Shown one piece after another: positions 33,347-41,940 of a stretch of DNA of 64,000 bases. Each line of letters opens with the position of its first letter. Position 1 is the first letter of the stretch. Origin of the DNA: Elusimicrobiota bacterium (GTDB taxonomy: Bacteria > Elusimicrobiota > Elusimicrobia > UBA1565 > JACRDR01); assembly GCA_016194745.1 (NCBI GenBank), contig JACQBA010000008.1, positions 51,815-115,814 on the forward strand. The letters run 5' to 3'. The notes beneath the pieces were generated by a model. It worked only from the letters and a program-made list of their open reading frames with translations, ran no database searches and had not been told where the DNA came from. Both the position numbers and the translations under genes were made by a program.

Positions 33347-34519
33347 ATGCCTCCCCTCGAGATGCCTTCCTCCGAGTCGCTCAAGACCTTCTCCGTCGTC
33401 GCCAAGGATGGCTCATCGCAGGCGCGGGCGGGCGTGCTTCGCACGCCGCGGGGCGACGTGGAGACGCCTGTGTTCATGTCGGTCGCGACCCAAGGATCGG
33501 TCAAGGCCATGACGCAGGAGGACCTGCGCGAGCTCGGCGCGCGCATCATTCTCGCCAATGCCTACCATCTTTACCTGCGCCCGGGTACTCCGGTGATCGA
33601 GAAGGCGGGCGGCCTCCACGGATTCATGAACTACGACGGCGCCATCCTGACGGACTCGGGCGGGTTCCAGGTCATGAGCCTGGCCAAACTGCGCGAGATC
33701 ACGGAGGAGGGCGTGACCTTCCGGTCGCATCTCGACGGCAGCAAGCACCTCCTCACGCCCGAGAGCGTCATCGGCATCCAACGAAGGCTCGGCTCGGACA
33801 TTTGGACGTCCCTGGACGAGTGCCTGAAGTACCCCTTCGACGAGCAGAAGGCGACCGACGCGCTCGAGCGCACGATGCGCTGGACGGAGCGCGCGCACGC
33901 GTCGATCCGCCGCCACGCCGACAGCGAAGGCAAGCGCGGCATGTTCTTCCCCATCATCCAGGGCGGGACGTACCCGGCCCTGCGCCGCCGCGCGGTCGAG
34001 CATCTGGCGACCCTCGAATACGACGGCATCTCCATCGGCGGCGTCTCGGTGGGCGAGCCGAAAGAGAAGTCCTGGGAGATCGCTTCGCTCGTGTCGAGCG
34101 TCGCGCCCGAGGACAAGCCGCGCTACCTCATGGGCGTCGGCACGCCGGAGGACCTGTGGGACGCCGTCTCGCACGGGGTCGACATGATGGACTGCGTCTT
34201 CCCCACCCGCGTCGCGCGTCACGGCATGGCGATGACGCGCGAAGGCCGGCTCAATCTCCTCAACGCCGCCTCGCGCGAGGATTTCCGGCCCGTCGACCCC
34301 GAGTGCGCCTGCCGCGTCTGCAAGACGTACAGCCGCGCGTACCTAGGGCACCTGAGCCGCGCGGGAGAGATCTCCGCGATGACGCTGCTTTCCTTCCACA
34401 ACGTCTACTTTCTCATGGACATCGCCTCGACGATGCGCAGGGCCATCATCGAAGGACGCTTCGATCAAGCGAAGAAGGACTTCTTCTCGAAATATCAGCG
34501 GCGTGAGCCCGACGCCTAG
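33347..34519 (+). CDS. tgt: tRNA-guanine transglycosylase (queuine tRNA-ribosyltransferase)
   Basis: Tgt exchanges guanine-34 for preQ1 in tRNAs with GUN anticodons. The 390-residue protein has the substrate and catalytic motifs LANAYHLYLRPG, ILTDSGGFQVMSL, FRSHLDGSKHLLTPE, FPIIQGGTYPALR, ISIGGVSVGEPKE and DCVFPTRVARHG. The C-terminal zinc site is CACRVCKTYSRAYLGHL with the distal His in LLSFHNVYFL. Start taken at 33347; a second ATG at 33362 is also possible. A much longer in-frame extension overlaps the dienelactone hydrolase and is rejected. It works with QueA (29162) in queuosine synthesis. Confidence 0.97.
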   Translation: MPPLEMPSSESLKTFSVVAKDGSSQARAGVLRTPRGDVETPVFMSVATQGSVKAMTQEDLRELGARIILANAYHLYLRPGTPVIEKAGGLHGFMNYDGAILTDSGGFQVMSLAKLREITEEGVTFRSHLDGSKHLLTPESVIGIQRRLGSDIWTSLDECLKYPFDEQKATDALERTMRWTERAHASIRRHADSEGKRGMFFPIIQGGTYPALRRRAVEHLATLEYDGISIGGVSVGEPKEKSWEIASLVSSVAPEDKPRYLMGVGTPEDLWDAVSHGVDMMDCVFPTRVARHGMAMTREGRLNLLNAASREDFRPVDPECACRVCKTYSRAYLGHLSRAGEISAMTLLSFHNVYFLMDIASTMRRAIIEGRFDQAKKDFFSKYQRREPDA

Positions 34520-34968
34520 AGTTTCGGCGGCGTAAAGCTCTTCACCAGGTTCGGCAGCTGCGGCAGCAGCCCGTCGATGAATCCCTTGAGCTGGTCGCGT
34601 ATCGCTTTCGGAAGCTGGGCAAGGAAGGCGTCGATCTGGCCCTGGATGCCGGCCAGCATCGCCTGGAGGTCCTTGAGCATCTGTTGACGCTCGGCGGGAG
34701 TGAGGCTGTCCCACAAATCTTTGAGGCGCTTCAAGCTCTCCTCGGACTCCCGGAGGGTCTGTTCCATCGCCTTGAGCTGATCCGGAGTCAGCGTCTTGAG
34801 AATCTTCTCGATCTGCTCCCGTTGGTTCGGAGGGAGATTCTTGAGGTAGTCTTCGATGCCGCCGGTCGGCGGCTGCTCGGCGATATGGACCCCGAGAGAC
34901 CAGCCCGAGCCCGCCAGGAACACAACCGCGACTCCCGCGAACAACCCAGCCCGCGTTCCGATCGTCAT
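34516..34968 (-). CDS. Exported helical protein of unknown function
   Basis: The 150-residue protein has an N-terminal hydrophobic segment (GLFAGVAVVFLAGSGWSLG) that acts as signal peptide or anchor. The remainder is almost entirely helical: LPPNQREQIEKILKTLTPDQ, LTPAERQQMLKDLQAMLAGI, QLPKAIRDQLKGFIDG. The repeated L-(T/P)-P-x-(E/Q)-R pattern resembles DUF3106-type periplasmic proteins and metal-sensor Spy/CpxP-like proteins, but I cannot assign a family. GGAGG lies just upstream of the ATG. It converges on tgt (4-nt overlap) and is divergent from yajC. Confidence 0.7.
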   Translation of the reverse strand: MTIGTRAGLFAGVAVVFLAGSGWSLGVHIAEQPPTGGIEDYLKNLPPNQREQIEKILKTLTPDQLKAMEQTLRESEESLKRLKDLWDSLTPAERQQMLKDLQAMLAGIQGQIDAFLAQLPKAIRDQLKGFIDGLLPQLPNLVKSFTPPKL

Positions 34969-35036
34969 TAGGTCCTCCAGGGAAAGGCCCTACCGGCAGG
35001 ATAGGCGTCCCCAGTAAGGAACCGGTAACGATTTAA

Positions 35037-35065
35037 TTGGTCATTTTGCGGCAATATGCTAAAAT
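35037..35065 (+). promoter_or_regulatory. Promoter TTGGTC-N17-TAAAAT for yajC-secDF
   Basis: TTGGTC (35037-35042) and TAAAAT (35060-35065) are 17 nt apart. The leader carries AAGGAG (35081-35086) before the ATG at 35091, so this operon uses a normal Shine-Dalgarno start. Confidence 0.6.
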
Positions 35066-35090
35066 TCGACACTATTCACTAAGGAGAATC

Positions 35091-35405
35091 ATGCAACCGA
35101 ATCCGAACCCCATCATGAGCTTGGTCCCCATCGCGGCCATTTTCGTCATTTTCTATTTTTTCCTGATCAGGCCGCAGCAGAAGCAGCAGCAAGAGCATAA
35201 GAAAATGCTTGAAAACCTGCAGAAAGGCGACAAGATCCTCACCTCCGGCGGGGTGTACGGCGTGATCGTCGGATTCAAGGGGACGGACCTCGAAGTGAAG
35301 ATAGCCGACAACGTGAAGGTGCTCGTGGCTCGCTCGGCGGTCAGCAACCGCGTGACGGGCGGCACCGAAGCCTCGACTCCGGCCGCGAGCGGCGTCGGCG
35401 CCTAA
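35091..35405 (+). CDS. yajC: Preprotein translocase subunit YajC
   Basis: The 104-residue protein has one membrane helix (IAAIFVIFYFFLIRPQQKQQ, with the diagnostic YFFLIRPQ) and a basic-to-acidic cytoplasmic domain with MLENLQKGDKILTSGGVYG, IVGFKGTDLEVKIADNVK and the C-terminal family features. YajC joins SecDF at the SecYEG channel. AAGGAG precedes the ATG. It is the first gene of yajC-secD-secF; the gap to secD is 24 nt. Confidence 0.96.
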   Translation: MQPNPNPIMSLVPIAAIFVIFYFFLIRPQQKQQQEHKKMLENLQKGDKILTSGGVYGVIVGFKGTDLEVKIADNVKVLVARSAVSNRVTGGTEASTPAASGVGA

Positions 35406-35429
35406 TATACTAGAAAAGGATACTACCGC

Positions 35430-36866
35430 ATGACCAAGTTCCAACTGTGGTGGGCGAGCGTGATCGTCCTGATCGCCGGGAGCATCTACCTGCTCTACCC
35501 GAGCATCAACTGGTACCAGATGGACCCTAAGGAGCGGACGAAACTCGAGGCGAACCGGCTCCGGCCGAAGAACCTCCTCAATCTCGGTCTCGACCTCAAG
35601 GGCGGCACTCACCTCGTGATGGAGCTAGACGTCGAGAAGCTCCCCCCGAATTCCGACATCACCGACGCGATCAACCGCGCCATCGAGACCATCCGCAACC
35701 GCGTCGACCAATTCGGCGTGGCGGAGCCTTTGATCGCCCGTCAGGGCGCGCGCTGGATCGTCATCCAGCTCCCCGGCATCACGAACTCGGAGCAGGCGAA
35801 GGACCTGGTCGGCCGCACCGCGCTCCTCGAGTTCCGCATGGTCGACAGCTCGGAGGCGGGACAAAAGGCCATGGGCAAGATCGCGGAGCTCGGAAACCCG
35901 TTCGTCGGCGACCCGAACAACCCGAACTCGGTCCTGACCGTCCGGCCGGAGGCGCAGAAGCTCGTGCCCGCGGGCACGGCGGTGCTTCCCGGCCGCGAGG
36001 ACTCCTTCTACATCGTCAGCGCCTCCGCGCCGCTGACGGGCGCCTCGTTGCAGACGGCGCGGGTCGAGACGGGCGGCCAATTCGGCCTTCCGTACGTTTC
36101 CTTTAAATTCGACCAAGACGGCGGGCGGATCTTCTCGGCCCTGACCGCCGCCAACGTGAACAAGAACATGGCGATCGTGCTGGACGGCCGCGTCTTCTCG
36201 GCGCCGGTCATCAAGGGGCGCATTCCGGGCGGTTCCGGGATCATCGAGGGCAACTTCACGCTGGAGGAGGCGCGCAAGCTCGCGATCGTGCTGCGCTCGG
36301 GCGCCCTGCCCGCGCCGGTGCGCATCATCGAGGAGCGCGTCGTCGGACCGACCCTCGGCGAGGACTCGATCCGCCAGGGTGTCCGGGCCAGCTTCGTCGG
36401 CCTGGCCATCGTGATCGTCTTCATCCTCGTCTATTACAAGCTCTCGGGCGCGGTCGCGGTGGGAGCCCTGCTCCTCAACCTGGTCTTCCTGCTCGCCGCG
36501 ATGGCGTACATGAACTCGACGATGACCCTTCCCGGCATCGCCGGCGTCATCCTCGCCCTCGCAATGGGCATCGACGCGAACGTGCTGATCTTCGAGCGCA
36601 TACGCGAGGAGATGCGGCTCGGAAAACCCGTGCGCATCGCGATCTCGTCCGGCTACGAGAAGGCCTTCTCGGCCATCTTGGACGCTCACTTGGCGGAGAT
36701 CATCTCGGCGGTCTTCCTCTTCCAGTTCGGGACCGGCCCGATCAAGGGCTTCGCCGTGACGCTGACCTTGGGTATCGCGATCAGCATGCTGACCGCGGTG
36801 TTCATCACCCGACTCGTCTTCGAAAGCTACGCGGCGGGCGGATCGATCGAGACTCTCTCAATCTAA
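35430..36866 (+). CDS. secD: Protein translocase subunit SecD
   Basis: SecD uses the proton motive force to pull proteins through SecYEG. The 478-residue protein has TM1 (~6-24), the D1 motif LGLDLKGGTHLVMELDVE, the periplasmic P1 domain (IETIRNRVDQFGVAEP, IVIQLPGI, FKFDQDGGRIFSALT) and a C-terminal block of five membrane helices with GVRASFVGLAIVIVFILVYY, ALAMGIDANVLIFERIREE and GTGPIKGFAVTLTLGI. It is shorter than E. coli SecD but within the range of other bacteria. secF starts one base after its stop. Confidence 0.97.
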   Translation: MTKFQLWWASVIVLIAGSIYLLYPSINWYQMDPKERTKLEANRLRPKNLLNLGLDLKGGTHLVMELDVEKLPPNSDITDAINRAIETIRNRVDQFGVAEPLIARQGARWIVIQLPGITNSEQAKDLVGRTALLEFRMVDSSEAGQKAMGKIAELGNPFVGDPNNPNSVLTVRPEAQKLVPAGTAVLPGREDSFYIVSASAPLTGASLQTARVETGGQFGLPYVSFKFDQDGGRIFSALTAANVNKNMAIVLDGRVFSAPVIKGRIPGGSGIIEGNFTLEEARKLAIVLRSGALPAPVRIIEERVVGPTLGEDSIRQGVRASFVGLAIVIVFILVYYKLSGAVAVGALLLNLVFLLAAMAYMNSTMTLPGIAGVILALAMGIDANVLIFERIREEMRLGKPVRIAISSGYEKAFSAILDAHLAEIISAVFLFQFGTGPIKGFAVTLTLGIAISMLTAVFITRLVFESYAAGGSIETLSI

Positions 36867-36867
36867 C

Positions 36868-37833
36868 ATGGAACTATTCAAGAAGACTCACTTCGACTTC
36901 ATCGGGTTCCGCTGGTTCCCGATCTCCGTCTCCTTCATCATCCTCTTCGGAGGCTTGGCCATCATCATGGTCAAGGGCTTCAACTTCGGCATCGAGTTCA
37001 CCGGCGGCGCGCTTCTTCAAGTGAGCTTCGAGAAGCCGGTGTCGATGGAGGACGTCCGCGCCTCTCTCACCAAGAGGGAACTCTCCTCCGAGATTCAGAG
37101 CGTCAACCTCGCCGGGCGCTCCGCGTTCATTATCCGGCACAAAGGGACCGAAGAGCGCGTCCAGAACCTGGCCAATGAACTCGTCGGGGCCCTCAACGAG
37201 GGCTTTCCCGGAAACAAGCCCGTGATCGAACGTAAGGAGTTCATCGGTCCGGTCATCGGTCAGCATCTGAAGTCCCAGACGCTGTGGGCCATCACGCTGA
37301 GCCTCCTCGGAATCATCGTATACGTCGGCTTCCGGTTCTCCAACCCCCTGTGGGGCCTGGCGGGGCTCATCGCGCTCGCCCACGACGTCATCGGCACGGC
37401 CGCGATGATCTCCCTCACCGGCAAGGAGATGGATCTCCTCATCGTCTCGGCCCTCCTCACGGTCGCCGGCTACTCGATCGAGGATACGATCGTCATCTAC
37501 GACCGCATGCGCGAGATGAACCGCATCATGTACAAAGAGCCGCTCGACAAGATCATCAACGTCTCCTTGAACGACACCCTCTCGCGGACGGTTATCACGG
37601 TTCTCCTCGTGCAGATCATCTGCATCGTCTTGTGGCTGATGGGCGGAGAGCTGCTGAAGAACTTCGGGCTGGCGCTGGTGGTCGGCAACATCCTCGGCAG
37701 CTACTCCTCGATCGCCGTCGCCGCGCCCCTTGTCTACGAATGGGACCGCCGCATGAAGGGCAGCCGCGTCTCCTTGCCGGCTCAGGCGCCCAAGCCGCAG
37801 CAGGCGCAGCAGCAGGGGAAGAAAAAACGCTGA
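36868..37833 (+). CDS. secF: Protein translocase subunit SecF
   Basis: The 321-residue partner of SecD has TM1 (FIILFGGLAIIMV), the motif FGIEFTGGALLQVSFEKP, a short periplasmic domain with EFIGPVIGQHLKSQT, and a five-helix C-terminal block including LIALAHDVIGTAAMISL, AGYSIEDTIVIYDRMREMNR and GGELLKNFGLALVVGNILGS. The Gln-rich basic tail (PQQAQQQGKKKR) is cytoplasmic. Motifs and length fit SecF fully. Confidence 0.97.
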   Translation: MELFKKTHFDFIGFRWFPISVSFIILFGGLAIIMVKGFNFGIEFTGGALLQVSFEKPVSMEDVRASLTKRELSSEIQSVNLAGRSAFIIRHKGTEERVQNLANELVGALNEGFPGNKPVIERKEFIGPVIGQHLKSQTLWAITLSLLGIIVYVGFRFSNPLWGLAGLIALAHDVIGTAAMISLTGKEMDLLIVSALLTVAGYSIEDTIVIYDRMREMNRIMYKEPLDKIINVSLNDTLSRTVITVLLVQIICIVLWLMGGELLKNFGLALVVGNILGSYSSIAVAAPLVYEWDRRMKGSRVSLPAQAPKPQQAQQQGKKKR

Positions 37834-37843
37834 CGGAGGCTCC

Positions 37844-38434
37844 ATGAGAAAGATCAAGGGCTTCAAGCTGAACCTCCGCGTCAAGGAAGTCCAGCGGCGC
37901 GCCAAGAAAGTGAAGCTCGATCTCGGCGCGATCGGCCTGGGCGACGAGCCCTCGCTGACGAAGCTCGCGGAGGATTTCTCGAAGAAAGCGAAGCCCTCCG
38001 TCGTTTACGATTCCTTCTCTCCCGATGGCGCGAAGGGACCGGCCGAGGCCGCGGCGGCTCCGAAGGTCTCCCCGCTTCCCGGCCTCGCCTACAGCCTCGC
38101 GGTCGCGACTCTCGGCGCGGATGCGGACGCCTTCATCGAGGAGCGCTGCGCCGGCAACGAGTCGCTGAGGCCCGTTCTCGGCATCATGGCGCAGACCGCG
38201 CTGGATGAAGCGGCCCGTTTCGTCACGTCCCTCCTGGAGGAGGAAGCGAAGGCAGAGCAGTGCGAGCTTAGCCCGCTGCAGTACGCGACGGACGCGGCCG
38301 CCCTCCAATCCATAGTCGGGCGGCTGGAGGCGCATAAGATCAACGTGGCGACGGCCGATGCGGGGCTTCGCCCCACGGCCTCCTGCGCATTCGGCCTAAG
38401 CTGGGTCGCGCGCACGAAAAGCCGCGCCCGGTAG
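37844..38434 (+). CDS. Uncharacterised protein, possibly related to the MetH reactivation domain
   Basis: The 196-residue protein has a basic N-terminus (IKGFKLNLRVKEVQRRAKKV), an acidic middle, and a C-terminal half (~85-190). That half contains GLAYSLAVATLGADADAFIE, ALDEAARFVTSLLEEEAKA, LSPLQYATDAAALQSIVGRL and GLRPTASCAFGLSW. The order of a V(A)TLG strand, a long helix with A..EA..., a tyrosine/proline strand and an R/P-T-x-S motif recalls the vitamin B12-dependent methionine synthase activation domain, but this is a weak, by-eye resemblance. It lies between secF (10 nt upstream) and a DUF374 acyltransferase (1 nt downstream). Confidence 0.6.
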   Translation: MRKIKGFKLNLRVKEVQRRAKKVKLDLGAIGLGDEPSLTKLAEDFSKKAKPSVVYDSFSPDGAKGPAEAAAAPKVSPLPGLAYSLAVATLGADADAFIEERCAGNESLRPVLGIMAQTALDEAARFVTSLLEEEAKAEQCELSPLQYATDAAALQSIVGRLEAHKINVATADAGLRPTASCAFGLSWVARTKSRAR

Positions 38435-38435
38435 C

Positions 38436-39083
38436 TTGGCCCAAGAGCCCTTTCTTCGCCGTGCCGCGCCGCACCTGGCGTACTGGTATCTCACTTTCGT
38501 CGGCGCCACCTCCCGCCTCACGTGGCTCGGCCGCGAGCACGTCCGCCAGTTCGAGGAGAAGGGAAAAAACGTCATCTACGCCTTCTGGCACAACCGCCAG
38601 GTGTTCTTTACCTATTCCCATCGCGACTACCCGATTTCGGTGCTGGTGAGTCGGAGCCAGGACGGCGAGATCATCGCCCGCACGATGGAGCTCTCGCGCA
38701 TCGGCGCCATCCGAGGCTCCTCCTCGCGGGCCGCGTTGACCGCGACCCGGGAGCTCCTGGACGTCGCGGAGACGGGCCGCCACCTCGGCCTCACGCCCGA
38801 CGGCCCGCGCGGGCCCGTCTTCAAGGTCAAGCCGGGAATCTTGTACGCCGCGCAGAAGACGGGCATGCCCATCATCCCGATCACCAACGCGCTAAGCCGG
38901 GTCAAGGTCCTCGGGCGGGCCTGGGACAAGTTCCAGGTGCCGCTCCCCTTCTCGCGCGCGTGGGTGGTCCACGGTCCGCCCATCTGGGTCCGCGAAGGCG
39001 ACGATCTTGAGGCGAAGGCGGGGGAGCTCGAGACGTCGCTCAACCGGATCACGGCCGAGGCCGACCGCCTCGCCCGAGGTTAG
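38436..39083 (+). CDS. DUF374 lysophospholipid/lipid A acyltransferase-family protein
   Basis: The 215-residue protein has the DUF374 layout: AFWHNRQVFFTYSHRD, in which the family His lies in FWHNR; ISVLVSRSQDGEIIARTMEL; IRGSSSRAALTATREL; LGLTPDGPRGPVFKVKPG; and GMPIIPITNALS. DUF374 proteins are related to LPLAT acyltransferases and often sit beside waaA, as here, where waaA starts 3 nt downstream, suggesting a role in lipid A or Kdo-region maturation. The start is TTG at 38436, one base after the previous stop. Confidence 0.9.
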   Translation: MAQEPFLRRAAPHLAYWYLTFVGATSRLTWLGREHVRQFEEKGKNVIYAFWHNRQVFFTYSHRDYPISVLVSRSQDGEIIARTMELSRIGAIRGSSSRAALTATRELLDVAETGRHLGLTPDGPRGPVFKVKPGILYAAQKTGMPIIPITNALSRVKVLGRAWDKFQVPLPFSRAWVVHGPPIWVREGDDLEAKAGELETSLNRITAEADRLARG

Positions 39084-39085
39084 CC

Positions 39086-40375
39086 GTGCCCTGGTGGCTG
39101 CTGCCGTACCAGTTTCTCTTTCCGCTCCTCGGGGTCGGCGTGGCGATCAAGCTTCTCTCCGCGGGCCGCGGCCGCTCCCTGCGCGAGGGCAAGGACCCGA
39201 TCCGCCAGCGCCTCGGCCTGTTGAACAAGGACGAGCTCGCGCGGCTCTCGGGCAAGGTCGTCTGGATCCACGCGGCTTCCGTGGGCGAAGTCCAAGCCGC
39301 GACGCCGCTCGTGGCGCGCATCAGCGCGCTGCCGGACGCGCCCAAGATCCTTCTCACGTCGTCGACGTACGCGGGGCGCGAGCGCGCGGCGCAGCTCAAG
39401 GGCGTCGCGCTCGCGTCGCTCGCCCCGATCGACTTCTACCCGGCGGTTCAGGCCTTCTTGAGCCGAGTGCGGCCCTCGGTCCTCGTCCTGGTCGAGACCG
39501 AACTGTGGCCCCTAACGATCTACCTCTCGCTGCGTCGCGGCGTGCGCCTGGCGATCGTCAACGGGCGCGTGAGCGACCGCTCATTCCCCAGGTACCGGTT
39601 CCTGCGCCCGTTTCTCGCGCCGCTCCTTCGCCACGTCTCGCGCGCCGCGGTCCAGACGGAGACAGACCGGGAGCGCTTTCTCGCGCTCGGCATCGAACCC
39701 GAGGCCGTCCGCGCGACGGGCAACCTGAAGTTGGACGTGCCGCCGCTGGGCAAGGCTGAGCGAAACGACGGGCTCAAGACTCTCTCCACGCTCGGATGGG
39801 ATGCCGGCCCGATTTGGATCGCGGCGAGCACCCGGCCAGGCGAGGAGGAAGGAGTGCTCGAGGCCTTGGCCGCGCTGCGCCACGATCATCCGAGCCTCAA
39901 GCTCATCCTCGCGCCGCGGCACGTCGAGCGCGCGTCCGAGGTGGCCTATCTGCTCGAGCGCGCGGGCGTCCCGTACGCTCGCTTCTCGACTCTGGCTGGC
40001 GCCGCTAGCGGGACCGACTGCCTCCTCATCGACGAGCTGGGTCGCCTCAATTCGCTGTTCGCCGTCTCTACCGTCGCCTTCGTCGGCGGGACGCTCGTGC
40101 CGGTCGGCGGCCACAACCTGCTCGAGCCGGCGCTCGCGGGAGTGCCGGTCCTCTACGGCCCGCACCACGAGACGCAGGCCATGTCGGCCGAAGCGCTCCA
40201 GAATACGGGCGGTGGGATCGAGGTGGCGGACGCCCGAGGCTTGGCGCGCGAAATCTATAAGCTGCTCAAGCACGCGGACCGCAGGGCCGCCGCGGGGAAG
40301 GCGGCGTCGGAAGCCGCGAAGTCCCTCTCCGGCGCCGCGGCGCGCACGCTCGCATTCCTCTCCCCCCTACTTTAG
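39086..40375 (+). CDS. waaA: 3-deoxy-D-manno-octulosonic acid (Kdo) transferase WaaA
   Basis: WaaA adds Kdo from CMP-Kdo to lipid A precursor at the inner membrane. The 429-residue GT-B protein (GT30) has an N-terminal membrane anchor, IWIHAASVGE-like VVWIHAASVGEVQAATPLV (Glu68), LLTSSTYAGRERA, VLVETELWP, LAIVNGRVSDRSFPRY, ATGNLKLD, AASTRPGEEEGVLEAL, IDELGRLNSLFAVSTVAFVG and GGHNLLEPALAGVPVLYGPH. All are diagnostic. GTG start. A hairpin follows the gene. Confidence 0.97.
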   Translation: MPWWLLPYQFLFPLLGVGVAIKLLSAGRGRSLREGKDPIRQRLGLLNKDELARLSGKVVWIHAASVGEVQAATPLVARISALPDAPKILLTSSTYAGRERAAQLKGVALASLAPIDFYPAVQAFLSRVRPSVLVLVETELWPLTIYLSLRRGVRLAIVNGRVSDRSFPRYRFLRPFLAPLLRHVSRAAVQTETDRERFLALGIEPEAVRATGNLKLDVPPLGKAERNDGLKTLSTLGWDAGPIWIAASTRPGEEEGVLEALAALRHDHPSLKLILAPRHVERASEVAYLLERAGVPYARFSTLAGAASGTDCLLIDELGRLNSLFAVSTVAFVGGTLVPVGGHNLLEPALAGVPVLYGPHHETQAMSAEALQNTGGGIEVADARGLAREIYKLLKHADRRAAAGKAASEAAKSLSGAAARTLAFLSPLL

Positions 40376-40388
40376 ACCCACCTTCGGC

Positions 40389-40426
40389 TGGGTCGATCGA
40401 CGCCGCCCAGGGGAACGATCGACCCA
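40389..40426 (+). terminator. Hairpin after waaA (possible terminator)
   Basis: An 11-bp perfect stem (TGGGTCGATCG at 40389-40399 with CGATCGACCCA at 40416-40426) encloses 16 nt. The first arm can instead pair with GACCCA near 40375-40380, so two folds compete. No T tract follows, so Rho-independent termination is uncertain. Confidence 0.4.
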
Positions 40427-40448
40427 GGGCCGATTAGTCCCAGAGCGC

Positions 40449-40454
40449 TACACT
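40449..40454 (+). promoter_or_regulatory. -10 element (TACACT) 6 nt before ATG
   Basis: TACACT ends 6 nt before the ATG at 40461, leaving no room for a leader. Confidence 0.45.
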
Positions 40455-40460
40455 AGGAGC

Positions 40461-41048
40461 ATGACCCATTCAATGCGGCGCCTACTCACGCTTGCTCTGG
40501 CCGCGACCGCCTGCCCGGCGTTCGCCGATCCGTCTGCTCCCTTCGGGCTCAGCGGAGGCAAAGCGACTTCCTTCTCGTGCCGCTTCGCGGGTTTGGAAAG
40601 AGTGTTCACCAAAAACCCACACATCGGCATCTCATTGACGACCAGCGAGAAGGACGGCAAGCGCCATGTCTCAGCGACGCTCCGAGCCGATCCGGAAGAG
40701 CCCGCCGTCGGAATCGCCGGGACGGTCTCCGACGACACGGCCGCCCTCGATTCGACCCGCCGCTCCCTGCTGCAGAACTATCGGCAGCGAGACAAGGGCG
40801 ACAGCTATCACAGCAAGGGCATGAAGGACGTCTATATGGTGATCGAGGCGCCGCTCTACGAGGGTCTCGGCCAAGCCACGCGGCTGGAGACGATCCGCTT
40901 CAGCACCGAAGCCCAAGACCAGATGGAGGCGGCTCACCTCTTCTACGACAAGGACTTGAATCTCCTGGCCACGTACGTCTACAGCCGCTTCAGCTCGATC
41001 CATAATTTCTGCATCCAAGTGCACGAGGCGCCGTCGACAGGCAACTAA
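40461..41048 (+). CDS. Small exported protein of unknown function
   Basis: The 195-residue protein has a signal peptide (MTHSMRRLLTLALAATACPA, FADPS); translation could also start at the second Met (40473). The mature part has SFSCRFAGLERVFTKNPHIG, ISLTTSEKDGKRHVSATLRA, YHSKGMKDVYMVIEAPLYEG and LFYDKDLNLLATYVYSRFSS, an alternating pattern suggesting a beta-rich fold, plus a Cys pair that may form a disulfide. No family recognised. Two terminators follow it. Confidence 0.65.
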   Translation: MTHSMRRLLTLALAATACPAFADPSAPFGLSGGKATSFSCRFAGLERVFTKNPHIGISLTTSEKDGKRHVSATLRADPEEPAVGIAGTVSDDTAALDSTRRSLLQNYRQRDKGDSYHSKGMKDVYMVIEAPLYEGLGQATRLETIRFSTEAQDQMEAAHLFYDKDLNLLATYVYSRFSSIHNFCIQVHEAPSTGN

Positions 41049-41061
41049 CAGCCTGGGTCTT

Positions 41062-41087
41062 AAGACCTATTGGCCAGTAGGTCTTTT
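41062..41087 (+). terminator. Rho-independent terminator-like hairpin
   Basis: AAGACCTA (41062-41069) pairs with TAGGTCTT (41078-41085) around an 8-nt loop and ends in TTTT. It lies 13 nt after the stop of the exported protein at 40461-41048. Confidence 0.6.
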
Positions 41088-41149
41088 GCACCTGCATCGA
41101 GTGCGTGCGTTCCGTCATAGTAAGAACGTAGGATAGAAGCACAAGATTT

Positions 41150-41201
41150 GAGCCGCGACTTAACTCTGAGGGGGAGTCCAAAGTCGCGGCTCTCACTTTT
41201 T
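41150..41201 (+). terminator. Strong Rho-independent terminator
   Basis: A perfect 12-bp stem (GAGCCGCGACTT at 41150-41161 with AAGTCGCGGCTC at 41181-41192) has further ACTC/GAGT pairing inside its loop and ends TCACTTTTT. It is the second terminator in 140 nt; the 60-odd bases between them show no gene. Confidence 0.75.
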
Positions 41202-41268
41202 CCCAACGACAAGCCCCTCCTTCCCCCCGCCACGCATCTCCTACACATCACCTTCACGCACTAGACAG

Positions 41269-41290
41269 GCCGATAGGCCATGCTATCGGC
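41269..41290 (+). promoter_or_regulatory. Hairpin immediately upstream of a start codon
   Basis: GCCGATAG (41269-41276) and CTATCGGC (41283-41290) form a perfect 8-bp stem with a 6-nt loop that ends at the base before the ATG at 41291. It occupies the ribosome binding site position, so it could limit translation. No Shine-Dalgarno sequence is visible. Confidence 0.35.
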
Positions 41291-41917
41291 ATGAACTCAC
41301 GATCTCTTCTGCTAGCCGCCTCGATCCTCCTCTTGTCGAATTCTTCGGACTTCGTGCAGATTGGGCATGCGCTTCCCAAGCTACGAACTGATCGCCCGGA
41401 AGAGCTGGAGATTCCTCCAAGCCATGGGCGTCGGCGTATTCATGACGATGAACGCGCTTCCGAAGAAATTGGGGCCGGCCCTGTTCGCATGCAGCCGGTC
41501 CCACCAAGCAGACGCCGGGGTCACCTCGTGCCTACCAGTGGCAGAGGCACGGCGGCGTTCAAGATTCTTGAAGGGTTAGCAAGCAGGGCACTCCAGTGCT
41601 ACCGGTGTATTGAAGAGGCGGATAGGCTCAAGCGTCTTCCACCGGCAATCCTGCCACCGGCAAGAAGTTACTGGTCTCAGAGAGAGCAGATGTTCTCCGC
41701 CATCCGAGAGGCGAGTCGAAGCGATCCGACCATCGCGCTCAAACTGCGGAGCACTGCCTTATCGGACCCCACGGCGATGAAGCAACTTGCCGCAGACAAG
41801 TCTGTGGCAGCACTCGTCACAAGATACCGCAGTGCCTACCCCCCTCCCGCCGGTACTCTAGAAACCGAGCGGCATACTCTCGATAATCTAGTTCGCGCGG
41901 CATTTCAAATGCCCTAG
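41291..41917 (+). CDS. Hypothetical exported protein, low confidence
   Basis: The 208-residue frame starts with a signal-like sequence (MNSRSLLLAASILLLSNSSD), has a Pro/Arg-rich middle (residues ~30-85) and a more protein-like C-terminal half (SQREQMFSAIREASRSDPTI, LSDPTAMKQLAADKSVAALV). Base composition is less GC-rich than the neighbours. Over 41361-41579 another frame gives MRFPSYELIARKSWRFLQAM, which reads better than the same stretch in the main frame, so a frameshift or an acquired, decaying gene is possible. No family recognised. Confidence 0.45.
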   Translation: MNSRSLLLAASILLLSNSSDFVQIGHALPKLRTDRPEELEIPPSHGRRRIHDDERASEEIGAGPVRMQPVPPSRRRGHLVPTSGRGTAAFKILEGLASRALQCYRCIEEADRLKRLPPAILPPARSYWSQREQMFSAIREASRSDPTIALKLRSTALSDPTAMKQLAADKSVAALVTRYRSAYPPPAGTLETERHTLDNLVRAAFQMP

Positions 41918-41940
41918 CGGCGCAAGGACTACTGAAGAAA

